The notes beneath the pieces were generated by a model. It was not told the origin of the DNA, made no database searches, and was given only the letters and a program-made list of their open reading frames with translations. A stretch of 64,000 nucleotides of DNA from an archaeon (GTDB lineage Archaea; Thermoproteota; Nitrososphaeria; Nitrososphaerales; Gagatemarchaeaceae). The translations under genes were made by a program, and so were the position numbers. The stretch spans positions 310,001 to 374,000 of the forward strand of contig JAKAUC010000013.1 of assembly GCA_021827865.1 (NCBI GenBank). The letters are read 5' to 3'. Positions 1 to 8,363 of the stretch are shown piece after piece (the stretch's first letter is position 1; each line of letters begins with the position of its first letter).

Positions 1-2
1 AC

Positions 3-674
3 CTCCCTGTTGGGAGCACGGCCGCGACCCAGGCCTACGCCGAGGCAGCGCTGAAGGCGGAGGTCGCGTTCGTGAACGCCATCCCGGTCTTCATCGCCTC
101 GGATAAGAGGTGGGCGGACAGGTTCGCGGCAGCGGGACTCCCCGTCGCCGGGGACGACGTGATGAGCCAGGTGGGGGCGACGGTCCTCCACAAGACCCTG
201 GTCAAGATGGCCGTCGACAGGGGGGTGAAGGTGGACGAGACCTACCAGTTGAACATAGGGGGCGACACCGACTTCCTGAACATGCTTGAGGAGAGCAGGC
301 TGAAGGACAAGAGGGAGAGCAAGACGAGCGCCGTTCGGGCCATGTCCCCCTACGAGGTGCCCACGAGGATCGGGCCCAGCGACTACGTCCCCTTCCTCGA
401 GAACGACAAGGTGTGCTACATCTGGCTGAAGGGGAGGTACTTCGGCGGGAGCGTGGTGAAAGTTGACGTGAAGCTGCACGTGGTCGACGCCTACGACAGC
501 GGAGGGGTCATGGTCGACGCCGTCCGCGGGGCCAAGCTCGCGCTGGACCGCGGGGTCTCGGGGCAGCTGGAGAGTCTGTCGGCCTTCTGCTTCAAGCACC
601 CCCCGATTCAGATGCCCTACCCGGCCGCGAAGGCGGCGTTCGAAGAGTTCACTTCCGGGAAGAGGGAACGCTAG
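3..674 (+). CDS. ino1: Inositol-1-phosphate synthase, C-terminal part (5' end outside window)
   Basis: The frame is open from base 3, so the gene begins before the window; 223 residues are visible. The protein converts glucose-6-phosphate to L-myo-inositol-1-phosphate using NAD, the first step toward archaeal inositol phospholipids. Recognisable stretches are LPVGSTAATQAYAEAAL at the visible N-terminus, then GDDVMSQVGATVLHKTL, the lysine-rich catalytic segment around RLKDKRESKTSAVR, and IGPSDYVPFLENDKVCYI, all in the order of the archaeal family. The stop overlaps the 3' end of the convergent surface-protein gene by 26 bp. Identification rests on remembered family motifs and is fairly secure. 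Confidence 0.87.
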   Translation, partial: LPVGSTAATQAYAEAALKAEVAFVNAIPVFIASDKRWADRFAAAGLPVAGDDVMSQVGATVLHKTLVKMAVDRGVKVDETYQLNIGGDTDFLNMLEESRLKDKRESKTSAVRAMSPYEVPTRIGPSDYVPFLENDKVCYIWLKGRYFGGSVVKVDVKLHVVDAYDSGGVMVDAVRGAKLALDRGVSGQLESLSAFCFKHPPIQMPYPAAKAAFEEFTSGKRER

Positions 675-3375
675 CCGCCATCCTTCTGATGTAGAAGGAT
701 ACGCCCAGCGCGACGACCAGGACGAGCGCCGTCGGGATCTCGTAACGAATCAGTATGTTCGCTGCGATAGTGATAGAGGCGGAGGTCGGCACGACACCGC
801 TGATGGTGTCCCCGGCGTAGACGAATGTCAGCCCGGCCTTGCTCATGGAGAAGGTCTGGCCCGAGCCCGCCACGACGCTGGCGTTGGCCACGGCTGTCCC
901 CCGCGCCCCCAGGCTCGAGAAGAAGACAGTGACTTGCTTGGAGGTGGCCTGCATGTTCTGCAGGTTGGAGAACGAGAGCCCCGGGGGTATGGGGAGGGTG
1001 AAGGTGACGTCGGTGACCGGGACGCCCGACGGGTTGGTCACCTGCACGGAGAGCGTGAAGGTCTTCCCCTCCTCCGGGGTCAGGGGCGCCGAGGTTACGG
1101 TGACGGAGAGGGGCTGATAGATCTGGACCGTGGGGCGCCCGCCTTTGAGGTTGAAGGGGGTCCCGCCGAAGTAGAACGAAGCCGAGACAGGGACGGCGGA
1201 CAGGTTACCGTAGATTTGCGCCATCGACGCTTGGTAGGAGAATGTGGCGTTCCCCCCTCTGCCGATGGAGCCGACGGCCCGGTGCAGCAGGCTGGAGTTT
1301 GCGGAGTCGAAGGCGTCATTGGTGGTGCTCACGGTCGCGTTGTAGACCGGGGTGGGCCCGAGGTTCTCGGCCAGGACCGTGACCGTGGAGGTCATGCCGC
1401 CGAAGAGCTCCTGGGGGGAGTACTGCTTGGACAGGACCAGGCCGGCGGGGACCGGTGTCGATCCCGACGACCCGGATACTGTGGCCCCGGCCGCCTCGCC
1501 GGTGAAGGTGAAGGGCTGGAGTATGTAGTTGGAGCCGCCGGTCAGGTTGTAGCTCATCGAGGTCCTGACCGTGGTCGAAGCGTTGAGGGACTTGTAGGAC
1601 AGGGTGACTGTCCCCGACGAACAGCTGATCCCCAGGCCGTGGACACGGCCGCAGCCCAGTCCGGCGGGCAGGGCGCCCGTCGCGACGAAGTTGGTCACGC
1701 CAAGCGGGGCTATGTCCGAGGCTGCGAAGTTGAGGGTCAGGTTGGTCTCGCTCGTCGAGAGGGCTGCGAACGAGGGCGCCACCCTTAGTACTGGGAAGGC
1801 GACTTCCATGCCGCTCTGGGAGAAGACGTCGGCGATGGTGTTCGTGGTGGCGTTGAGCGCGACCCCCGCTGGGTCCTGGTACGTCACGCTGTAGGACCTC
1901 GTGACGTTGATGGCGGTTATGCTCGGCGCAGACTGCGACACCGTCACGGTCGCCGTCCCCCCGCCGGCCGCCAGGCCGGGCACCGACTTGCCTGCGACGA
2001 CCACCGAAGACGCGGGGAGGGTCCCCACGTTGATCAGCGTGATGTTCAGCCGCTGGGGGCTACCGACAGGCTTGCCGAGGCTCCCGGACGGAGAAGGCAC
2101 GAGGGTAGCGTACACCACGGCGTCGTCGGCCCCGAGCGACAGCCTGATGGGGTTGATCACTGCGGTCGCGTTGAAGGTCGCGCCACCGCTCTGGTAGCGG
2201 TACCTGACGACCGAAGCGGGGATGACGATAGAGCCTGATGTGGTCCCGGTGTACTCGAGCCTGTAGACCGGGGTGAGACTGGCCGAAGGACCCAGTGAGG
2301 CGGACTTCACCGTGTCGTTGCCGCCCAGGAAGGTGAACACGCCGGTGCTCCTCCACCAGGTGTCTGAGAACGACAGGCCGGAGATGCTCTCCGTTGGCGA
2401 AAGGTTGGTGAAGGTGAGCGTGACTGCGAGATCCCCGTTGGTGTGCAGGACGCCCACGTCGACCGCCCTCGTGGCGAGGAGCGGAGCTGGCTGCTCGACG
2501 ATGGTCGCGTTGGTGCTGAATATCTTGTGGCCGGGGGCGAGGCTCAGGGCATAGGAGCCGGTGAAGGTGGCCCCGTTGTTCTTCACCGTGGCGCCGTCAA
2601 CGGAGCTGATCATGCCGCCCAGGGCCTCCACATGGACCTCGGACGACGAGCTGGCGGAGGACGCGGTCAACGAAGTCACTGAGCTGCCGAAGAGGCCGAC
2701 CACGTTCAACCCCCCGGTGGACGAGAGGGCCGACGGGGTGATGGAGCCGACGATCAGGCTGTGGGTGAATCCTGTCCCCGACGTCGCCTTCACCCCTTCG
2801 AGCACCACGAAGGGCGACTCCGACGCCACGAGGGCAGAGCCAGATATCGCCTTGGCGAACCCTCCCTCGGTCCTAGGCAGGAAGTTATTGATGAGGGTTG
2901 CCGGGACGAGACTGGAGAAAGCGACCGGGCTGAAGAACGAATAGACGCCGGTGCTGTTCGTCGCTGAGACGAAGTCTGTGAGGAGGTACGAGTCCAGGGC
3001 GGCCGCAGCCGCGGAGGCGTGGGGGAAGGAGTCGGCGCCCACGGTCAAGAAGATCCCCTGGGGGACTATGGACTGGTACGGTAGGAGGTTGTATCCCTTC
3101 GGGCCGAACACCTGGAAGTCTGGGCTCCAGCCCAGGGTGCTGACCGCGGTGACGTTGTACCAGCTGAGCCCGGGGGTGGACTCCAGCGCGGAGAGGTGGC
3201 TTGACCCGTTCACGCCGTCGAAGGTGAAGTACCACAGGGCGTTCGAGCCTGCTACGTAGACGTTGAGCTTCTCCGAGTAGGAGGATGGGGTCTGGGCGTG
3301 CGCCAGCTGCAGAGGGACCGCTGAGAAGACCATGAGGGCAACGACCGCGAACGCTAGCAACCGGGAGTGCTTCAA
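649..3375 (-). CDS. Secreted, C-terminally membrane-anchored surface protein, 908 aa, unknown function
   Basis: A signal peptide (MKHSRLLAFAVVALMVFSAV, ending near AHA-Q) is followed by about 840 residues rich in Ser, Thr, Gly, Val and Asn with many N-glycosylation sequons. Several repeated beta-sandwich-like segments resemble CARDB/DUF11-type domains (for example around VTNPSGVPVTDVTFTLP). A single transmembrane helix (TALVLVVALGVSFYI) and a short basic tail RRMAASVPSSRK follow. It is therefore probably exposed on the cell surface with its C-terminus in the membrane. The start is TTG, with a TATA-like box about 30 nt upstream. Ligand or partner is unknown; a role in adhesion, S-layer anchoring or export of surface material is only inference. 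Confidence 0.8.
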   Translation of the reverse strand: MKHSRLLAFAVVALMVFSAVPLQLAHAQTPSSYSEKLNVYVAGSNALWYFTFDGVNGSSHLSALESTPGLSWYNVTAVSTLGWSPDFQVFGPKGYNLLPYQSIVPQGIFLTVGADSFPHASAAAAALDSYLLTDFVSATNSTGVYSFFSPVAFSSLVPATLINNFLPRTEGGFAKAISGSALVASESPFVVLEGVKATSGTGFTHSLIVGSITPSALSSTGGLNVVGLFGSSVTSLTASSASSSSEVHVEALGGMISSVDGATVKNNGATFTGSYALSLAPGHKIFSTNATIVEQPAPLLATRAVDVGVLHTNGDLAVTLTFTNLSPTESISGLSFSDTWWRSTGVFTFLGGNDTVKSASLGPSASLTPVYRLEYTGTTSGSIVIPASVVRYRYQSGGATFNATAVINPIRLSLGADDAVVYATLVPSPSGSLGKPVGSPQRLNITLINVGTLPASSVVVAGKSVPGLAAGGGTATVTVSQSAPSITAINVTRSYSVTYQDPAGVALNATTNTIADVFSQSGMEVAFPVLRVAPSFAALSTSETNLTLNFAASDIAPLGVTNFVATGALPAGLGCGRVHGLGISCSSGTVTLSYKSLNASTTVRTSMSYNLTGGSNYILQPFTFTGEAAGATVSGSSGSTPVPAGLVLSKQYSPQELFGGMTSTVTVLAENLGPTPVYNATVSTTNDAFDSANSSLLHRAVGSIGRGGNATFSYQASMAQIYGNLSAVPVSASFYFGGTPFNLKGGRPTVQIYQPLSVTVTSAPLTPEEGKTFTLSVQVTNPSGVPVTDVTFTLPIPPGLSFSNLQNMQATSKQVTVFFSSLGARGTAVANASVVAGSGQTFSMSKAGLTFVYAGDTISGVVPTSASITIAANILIRYEIPTALVLVVALGVSFYIRRMAASVPSSRK

Positions 3376-3402
3376 ACGAGACGTTGGAGGGCGCCCCGTT
3401 CA

Positions 3403-3414
3403 CCATATAAAACC
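3403..3414 (-). promoter_or_regulatory. TATA-like promoter element of the 908-aa surface protein gene
   Basis: On the minus strand ggttttatatgg lies about 30 nt before the TTG start at 3375. This is the spacing expected for an archaeal TATA box of a leaderless or nearly leaderless transcript. Confidence 0.55.
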
Positions 3415-3428
3415 GTTTGAGTGATTGA

Positions 3429-5969
3429 CTATCTCTTTCTGGTCGTTTCTTCCGAAGGGTCGTCAACGCCGCGCTCGCTGAGCATGAATACGGTGTCCCT
3501 CTCCGGATGATACGGGCTGTCCACCATCCTGGCTATGCGGTTCTTCGCCGCCTTCCTGAGATAGATCCTGTAGGTGCTCGTGTGGGCGACCACGTGCCCG
3601 CCCACGGGCCTGGTGGGGTCCCCAAAGAAGGAGTCGGGCGCCGCCTGCACCTGGTTCGTGACCACCACGGCTACGTTGTAGATCTCGGCCGTCCTCAGGA
3701 GCTGGTGCATGAACCGGTTGAGCCTCTGCTGCCTCTCGGCGAGGGTCCCCCTCCCCAGGAACTCGGCTCTGTAGTGGGCGACGGCGCTGTCGAGTATGAC
3801 GAGCTTCACCTTGTTTGGCTCGATGATGCGCCCCAGGTCCTTCACGATGAGCTCCTGGTGCGCGCTGTTGTAGGCCCTGGCGACGGTGATGCGAGAAAGA
3901 ATCTTCTCGGCGTCCAGCCCTCTGGCCTCAGCTATCTCCTGTATCCTCTCGGGCCTGAAGGTCCCTTCGGTGTCGATGTAGACCGATCCTGCGTCCAATC
4001 CTCCCTCTCCCCTTGGCTGCTGCGCCATGACGCAGAGGGTATGGCAAATCTGGCTGTTGTGGAGGATGGTCGGGACGTTCCCGCTGACGAAGGCGTGCCC
4101 ATCGGGGACCTCGAAGTCGTAGACATAATCGCCATATTTTTCCTCTCGAACCTCGGTCACCGTGTCCCAGTTGAACTTCAACGCAGTCTCAAGCGCGGCC
4201 ACGGCCTCTCCGAGCACCCTTATGCGGCGCTCAATCTCTCGGGTCGCAGCCTCCATGAACGCGGCCGTCCTCGTTTTGGGAAGCCCGCGAGCGAAATAGT
4301 TGTTGAAGCCAGCCTTCGACAAGCCGAGAGGCTCTGCCAGGATGTTTGCCGAGAAAGACAGGGAGAAGGCGTATTTCCTGAATCCGGCCGCGGACTCGAG
4401 GTTGGCCCATTGTAGGTCTTTCAGGTTCTGGCCAAGCGCCTCCGAAGCGCCTCTCAGGAATCCCGCTGCCGACACCACCAGGGCGTCGCTCATCCCGGTC
4501 TTCCCGTAGGCCGACCTGGTAAGCGCCTCGTAGAGGGTGCCGCTCTCTCTCAGAGGTCCAGCGCGCATGATATGCCTCGAAGAGACCGCAGACTTGTAGG
4601 TCGCCCTAAGCAGGTCACCGGCTGGGATGCCGTACTTGCTGTTCCTTGTTTTGACTTTTGGCACCCGCTTGCTCTTGAACGGAATCTGGGACATCTTGTC
4701 CCTGTCGAACCCCGAGACGCGCAGCCTGTAGTGCGGCCCGGTGGTGATGTTCCTGACGCTCAAGGTCGAGGCGATGCCTACCCTGGAAAGAAGGTATGAT
4801 ACCCCCTCGATCAGCTCCTTGCTGTTCGAGCTCACTTCGATGACAGCTCCCTCGACGCGCCCGTCCCCTTCGAAGTACCCCGCAAGGAAGGAACGTACTA
4901 CGTCGTCGCTGCCATTGAGGATGCAATCGGGAACGTACTTCGTGTACGAGTTGCACTCGGCCAGCTTCCCCAACAGTCTCTTCACGGGAGTCCTGAGCAG
5001 GATCAGGGCGGAATGGTCCTCCCTCCTGGAGATGGTCGGATTGAATCCGAACGTCTTCGCCAGGTATTCCTTTGTCCATTCTATCAGCTTGCTGTCGGTG
5101 TTCGTGATGGATAGGGGGTTCTTTGTCCCTTCGGCCGCGTAGAACCCGATGAAGAAGGCGTCGTCGTTTGTGATGTCAGAGTTCCCAGGTATGACCAGGG
5201 CCTTCGGAGTCGCAATCTTGTCCCCGACCGACAGTGAGGCCGAGGGGACCCAGGTAATCCCAGCCTCTGACATTGTCATCGCCATGTGGAGCTTCGCCAA
5301 CCTCAGGAGCCGCCCTCGCTCTGTCTTGATGACGAGGATGGACGGAACCCGTTCTCTATAGAGATAAGACGCCGGGGTGAGCCGCGAACTCAGGCCGACG
5401 ACGTTGACTCCTTTCAGGGGGACGACATAGCCCGAGTCGAATGGCGTCTCCCCATACATGCCCCTGTACTTCTCATAGGTCTGGGCAATCGGTTCGAAGT
5501 GGATGTTAGTATCGTTGCTGTAAAAGACCTTAGTGTCTCCGGCCACACACTTTCCACTCCCGAACTCGCCGAAGAACTCGGTCATAGCCCAGGTCTCGAT
5601 GCCTCCGCCGAGGAGGTCGTCGAGGTTCTTGGAGCCCGTGGAGATCCTGTCGATGGCCTTCCTCTTGACCAGGAGGTCAGCGGCGTTGATGAAGTCAGGC
5701 TCGAGGCGGTTCAGCTCGACCAGCTTCTTTCGAGCTTTGTTGTTCAGCTCCACAGCCTTTGACACGTCGATGTCAACGGCGTCGGCGACGTCCATGGGTC
5801 CCGCGGTGGCGAGATCGAGGATGGTCTCGATGCCGGCGTCCTTGAGCTTGGCCTTTGTGGCTGGTCCCACTCCCGGGAGAGTGTCCAATTCGAGCTCCCC
5901 TTCCGAGGACTTCGCTTCCTCAGCCTGCTCAGCGGGTTCTTCCTTCTTCTCGGCCTTCGTGCCAGCCAA
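3429..5969 (-). CDS. radA: DNA repair and recombination recombinase RadA, interrupted by an intein
   Basis: RadA, the archaeal Rad51/RecA homologue, forms ATP-dependent filaments on single-stranded DNA for strand exchange. After an acidic/lysine-rich leader comes a helix-hairpin-helix domain (LDTLPGVGPATKAKLKDAGI), then the linker STGSKNLDDLLGGGIE and Walker A GEFGSGK-SQ, which is split by a 498-aa intein. The C-terminal extein has YIDTEGTF, the Walker B strand KLVILDSAVAHYRAEF, and loop 2 up to TRPVGGHVVAHTSTYRIYL. I chose the TTG at 5969: a longer frame extends into asnS, but the family begins near the HhH domain, and TTG gives 846 residues, or 348 after splicing, the normal RadA size. It lies 38 bp downstream of asnS. 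Confidence 0.93.
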   Translation of the reverse strand: MAGTKAEKKEEPAEQAEEAKSSEGELELDTLPGVGPATKAKLKDAGIETILDLATAGPMDVADAVDIDVSKAVELNNKARKKLVELNRLEPDFINAADLLVKRKAIDRISTGSKNLDDLLGGGIETWAMTEFFGEFGSGKCVAGDTKVFYSNDTNIHFEPIAQTYEKYRGMYGETPFDSGYVVPLKGVNVVGLSSRLTPASYLYRERVPSILVIKTERGRLLRLAKLHMAMTMSEAGITWVPSASLSVGDKIATPKALVIPGNSDITNDDAFFIGFYAAEGTKNPLSITNTDSKLIEWTKEYLAKTFGFNPTISRREDHSALILLRTPVKRLLGKLAECNSYTKYVPDCILNGSDDVVRSFLAGYFEGDGRVEGAVIEVSSNSKELIEGVSYLLSRVGIASTLSVRNITTGPHYRLRVSGFDRDKMSQIPFKSKRVPKVKTRNSKYGIPAGDLLRATYKSAVSSRHIMRAGPLRESGTLYEALTRSAYGKTGMSDALVVSAAGFLRGASEALGQNLKDLQWANLESAAGFRKYAFSLSFSANILAEPLGLSKAGFNNYFARGLPKTRTAAFMEAATREIERRIRVLGEAVAALETALKFNWDTVTEVREEKYGDYVYDFEVPDGHAFVSGNVPTILHNSQICHTLCVMAQQPRGEGGLDAGSVYIDTEGTFRPERIQEIAEARGLDAEKILSRITVARAYNSAHQELIVKDLGRIIEPNKVKLVILDSAVAHYRAEFLGRGTLAERQQRLNRFMHQLLRTAEIYNVAVVVTNQVQAAPDSFFGDPTRPVGGHVVAHTSTYRIYLRKAAKNRIARMVDSPYHPERDTVFMLSERGVDDPSEETTRKR
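4056..5549 (-). other. RadA intein with LAGLIDADG homing endonuclease (498 aa)
   Basis: The in-frame insert begins with Cys (CVAGDTKVFYSN), directly after the Walker A lysine of RadA, and ends with ILHN followed by extein Ser. These are the expected N-terminal nucleophile, C-terminal His-Asn and +1 Ser of a class 1 protein-splicing element. Two dodecapeptide motifs, FFIGFYAAEGTK and FLAGYFEGDGRV, mark a LAGLIDADG endonuclease. The C-terminal splicing block DYVYDFEVPDGHAFVSGN is also present. All blocks are intact, so it is likely active in splicing and possibly in homing. Endpoints were read directly from the codons. Confidence 0.93.
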
Positions 5970-6007
5970 CTTGAAAGCGCGAGAGCTTTCAGGTAGATAA
6001 GCATGCC

Positions 6008-7321
6008 TCAGGGAGAGATCCGTGAAAGTGTTCTGGGGAACAGGCTGGCCGAGCGGATGTGCTTCAGCCCCGCAATCCATCTCGTCGTCCTCTCGACGCC
6101 TATCCCGAAGCCCGAGTGCGGGGGCATGCCGAACTTCCGCAGCTCCAGGTACCACGAGAAAGACTCAGCGGGGAGGTCCTGGCTCGAGATCCTCGCCATG
6201 AGCTCGTGATAGTCGTGTATCCTCTGCCCGCCGGTCGCGAGCTCCCCGACCCCCTCGGGGGCGATGAGGTCCGCTGACTTCGTCACCTTCGGCCTGTCGG
6301 CGTATGTCATGTGGTAGAACGACCTCGCGGTGAGGGGATAGTCGGTGATGAAGAACGGGGACTCCTGTGTCAGGCTCACGGCCCTTTCTGCCTCCGTGGG
6401 GAGGTCATCCCCCCACTCGAAGCCGAAGCCCTTGCTCTCAGCGATGGACCTGGCCTCGTCGTAGGACATCCGGGGGAAGGGGACTTCGGGCTGCCTGAGT
6501 GTCCTGCCGAGCGTCTTCAGGTCCGCTTCCCTGTTCGCCAGCACCCTCTCCACCATCTTGGAGAGGAGCCCCTCCTGGACCTTCATGTTGTCCGGCTGCT
6601 CGGCGAAGGCCTGCTCCGCCTCGATCATCCAGAACTCCGTCAGATGCTTCGCTGTCTTGGACTTCTCCGCCCTGAAGGCGGGCTGGAAGATCCACACCTT
6701 CTGCAGCGCGGGGAGGGCGGCTTCTTCATAGAACTGGGCGCTCTGGCTCAGGCTCACCTTCTTGCCGAAGTAGTCCACAGTGAAGAGCGTCGACCCCCCT
6801 TCGACGGCGGCCTGGACGAAGGTCGGCGCGCTTATGAGCTGGAAGCCGTTCTCCCTGAAGTAGTCGAAGGTGGCCCCGATCACCTCGGCCCTGATCCTCA
6901 TGGCGGCGATGGCCTTGGGCCCGCGGATGCTCAGGTGCCTCTTGTCGAAGAGGAACGAGGGCGACTTCGCGGCCGTCCTCGTGATGGGCCAACTCTCAGC
7001 GGCCGCGACGACCACGAACCCGCTGGCCGCGACCTCCTTCCCCCCCGGAGCGCGCCTGTCGTCCCGGACCTCCCCCCTGACCACCACCGCGGACTCCTTG
7101 CTTGCGCCCTTGGCCGAGTCGTAGGCGGCGTCGGAGGTCCCCTTTCTGGCGGACACCTGCACGTAGCCGGTGCCGTCCCTGACCTGGACGAACACCAGTC
7201 CCCCTATGGTGTGCTTCCTGGCGACCCAGCCTCTGATCTCGACGGCCTTGGGGGACCGTCCGGCGAGGATCTCTGATGCGCTCGATGGCGCGAAGGCGTC
7301 CACGGTGCTGGCTCGGCCCAT
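6008..7321 (-). CDS. asnS: Asparaginyl-tRNA synthetase (class IIb)
   Basis: 437 aa. An N-terminal OB-fold anticodon-binding domain (about residues 20-120, EIRGWVARKHTIGGLVFVQVRDG) is followed by a class II catalytic core: motif 2 FRAEKSKTAKHLTEFWMIE and motif 3 GFGIGVERTTRWI. The FRAEKS..HLTEFW motif and the C-terminal SASLFPRTLSRISP match archaeal AsnRS better than AspRS. This implies direct Asn-tRNA charging, although AspRS is the close alternative. The start is ATG; radA follows on the same strand. Confidence 0.85.
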   Translation of the reverse strand: MGRASTVDAFAPSSASEILAGRSPKAVEIRGWVARKHTIGGLVFVQVRDGTGYVQVSARKGTSDAAYDSAKGASKESAVVVRGEVRDDRRAPGGKEVAASGFVVVAAAESWPITRTAAKSPSFLFDKRHLSIRGPKAIAAMRIRAEVIGATFDYFRENGFQLISAPTFVQAAVEGGSTLFTVDYFGKKVSLSQSAQFYEEAALPALQKVWIFQPAFRAEKSKTAKHLTEFWMIEAEQAFAEQPDNMKVQEGLLSKMVERVLANREADLKTLGRTLRQPEVPFPRMSYDEARSIAESKGFGFEWGDDLPTEAERAVSLTQESPFFITDYPLTARSFYHMTYADRPKVTKSADLIAPEGVGELATGGQRIHDYHELMARISSQDLPAESFSWYLELRKFGMPPHSGFGIGVERTTRWIAGLKHIRSASLFPRTLSRISP

Positions 7322-7361
7322 TCATGCTAAAAGCGTGATGCGAGTGAGTTCAACGTTATAG

Positions 7362-8363
7362 ATGGCCTCCGGCCGACCGGATGTGAACCCCTTGCTCCGT
7401 AGGGCCACGATACTGAGATGGACAGGAAGCGGAAGCCTAGCCGACCTGCAGTCCTCGGTGGAGCACATAATGGGGCTGGAGGGGCTCAAGGGGAAAGCGA
7501 AGAGATCCGGTAACTCCCTCGTGGTCGCGGGGCCCGAGCCCGCCCGTACTTGTTCCGTCTTCAGGCACCTCCCGGGGGTAAGCTGGCTCGCCGCAGGCTA
7601 CGCCGTAGAGGGCTCCTTCGGGCTCGCCGCTGCCGCGGAGGAGTTGGCGAAGAGGTACCTCCGCCGCGGGGGGAGGTTCGGGGTCGAGGCAGAGTCAGCC
7701 GGTGGTCCGGCGGCATCTGACATTGCAGGGGCAGTCACGTCTCATCTGCTTGACGCCGCGAAGGGCGCACGGGCGTCGCCTCAGCCTCCGCGGACGACGT
7801 TCAGGGTCGCCGTGGACGCCTCCGGCGGCGCGGCTGGGGTGGAACTGTCCCGGGGCCCGGGGGGCATCCCGACAGGCAGAGACCGAGCGTCCTGCCTGGT
7901 CTCAGGAGGGAAGCACAGCTCAGTCATGGCATGGCAGGCGGTGCTCATGGGATACAGGGTCCGCCTCGTCCACGCGGTGGAGGACGACGAGGGGCTCCTC
8001 GCCGCCGCCCGGCTCTATTCGGAGCTCTCGTTCCGCTCAGACCCCCGGGGGCTGAGCCTGACGGCGATCGAAGGAGGGCCGGCGGCCCGGCTGCTGCGCG
8101 GGTTCGCGTCCGAGGCGGACGGCCCGGTCTTCTGCGGCCTCACGGCAAAGAAAGCGCTGGCGGACTGGCCCCCGGAGAGCGGGGTGGCTATGCCCCTCTA
8201 CCTCCTCTCGGAGGAGTGGTTCGACTCGGAGTTCAGGGGCCTAGACCTCGAAGCTAGGGAGTCGGCCCTCGGCTGGGGCAAAGGAGGAACCACGAAGGCG
8301 CGGTCGAAGTCGTTCGGCGGGAGGAGGGCAGACGTCAGCGAAGTCCTCGACGGCCTTTCCTAG
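7362..8363 (+). CDS. THUMP / PP-loop protein, divergent ThiI paralogue
   Basis: 333 aa with the layout of ThiI. An N-terminal ferredoxin-like region and THUMP domain (about residues 15-150, including FRVAVDASGG) lead to a PP-loop ATP-pyrophosphatase-like domain from about 180 (CLVSGGKHSSVMAWQAVL). A complete thiI lies at 12747-13964, so this is a paralogue. The PP-loop reads SGGKHSS where ThiI has SGGIDSP, so the usual Asp is replaced by His, and the domain ends early. It may act in another tRNA modification or have lost adenylation activity; function is unknown. The 3' end overlaps the convergent glycosyltransferase gene by 29 bp. Confidence 0.72.
   Translation: MASGRPDVNPLLRRATILRWTGSGSLADLQSSVEHIMGLEGLKGKAKRSGNSLVVAGPEPARTCSVFRHLPGVSWLAAGYAVEGSFGLAAAAEELAKRYLRRGGRFGVEAESAGGPAASDIAGAVTSHLLDAAKGARASPQPPRTTFRVAVDASGGAAGVELSRGPGGIPTGRDRASCLVSGGKHSSVMAWQAVLMGYRVRLVHAVEDDEGLLAAARLYSELSFRSDPRGLSLTAIEGGPAARLLRGFASEADGPVFCGLTAKKALADWPPESGVAMPLYLLSEEWFDSEFRGLDLEARESALGWGKGGTTKARSKSFGGRRADVSEVLDGLS

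Noticed and set aside
5970-6155. N-terminal extension of radA to 6155
   Set aside because: It runs through the 3' end of asnS in another frame and has no RadA similarity.
6008-7321. Annotation as aspartyl-tRNA synthetase
   Set aside because: FRAEKS and HLTEFW motifs and the C-terminus fit AsnRS better, though the two are close relatives.
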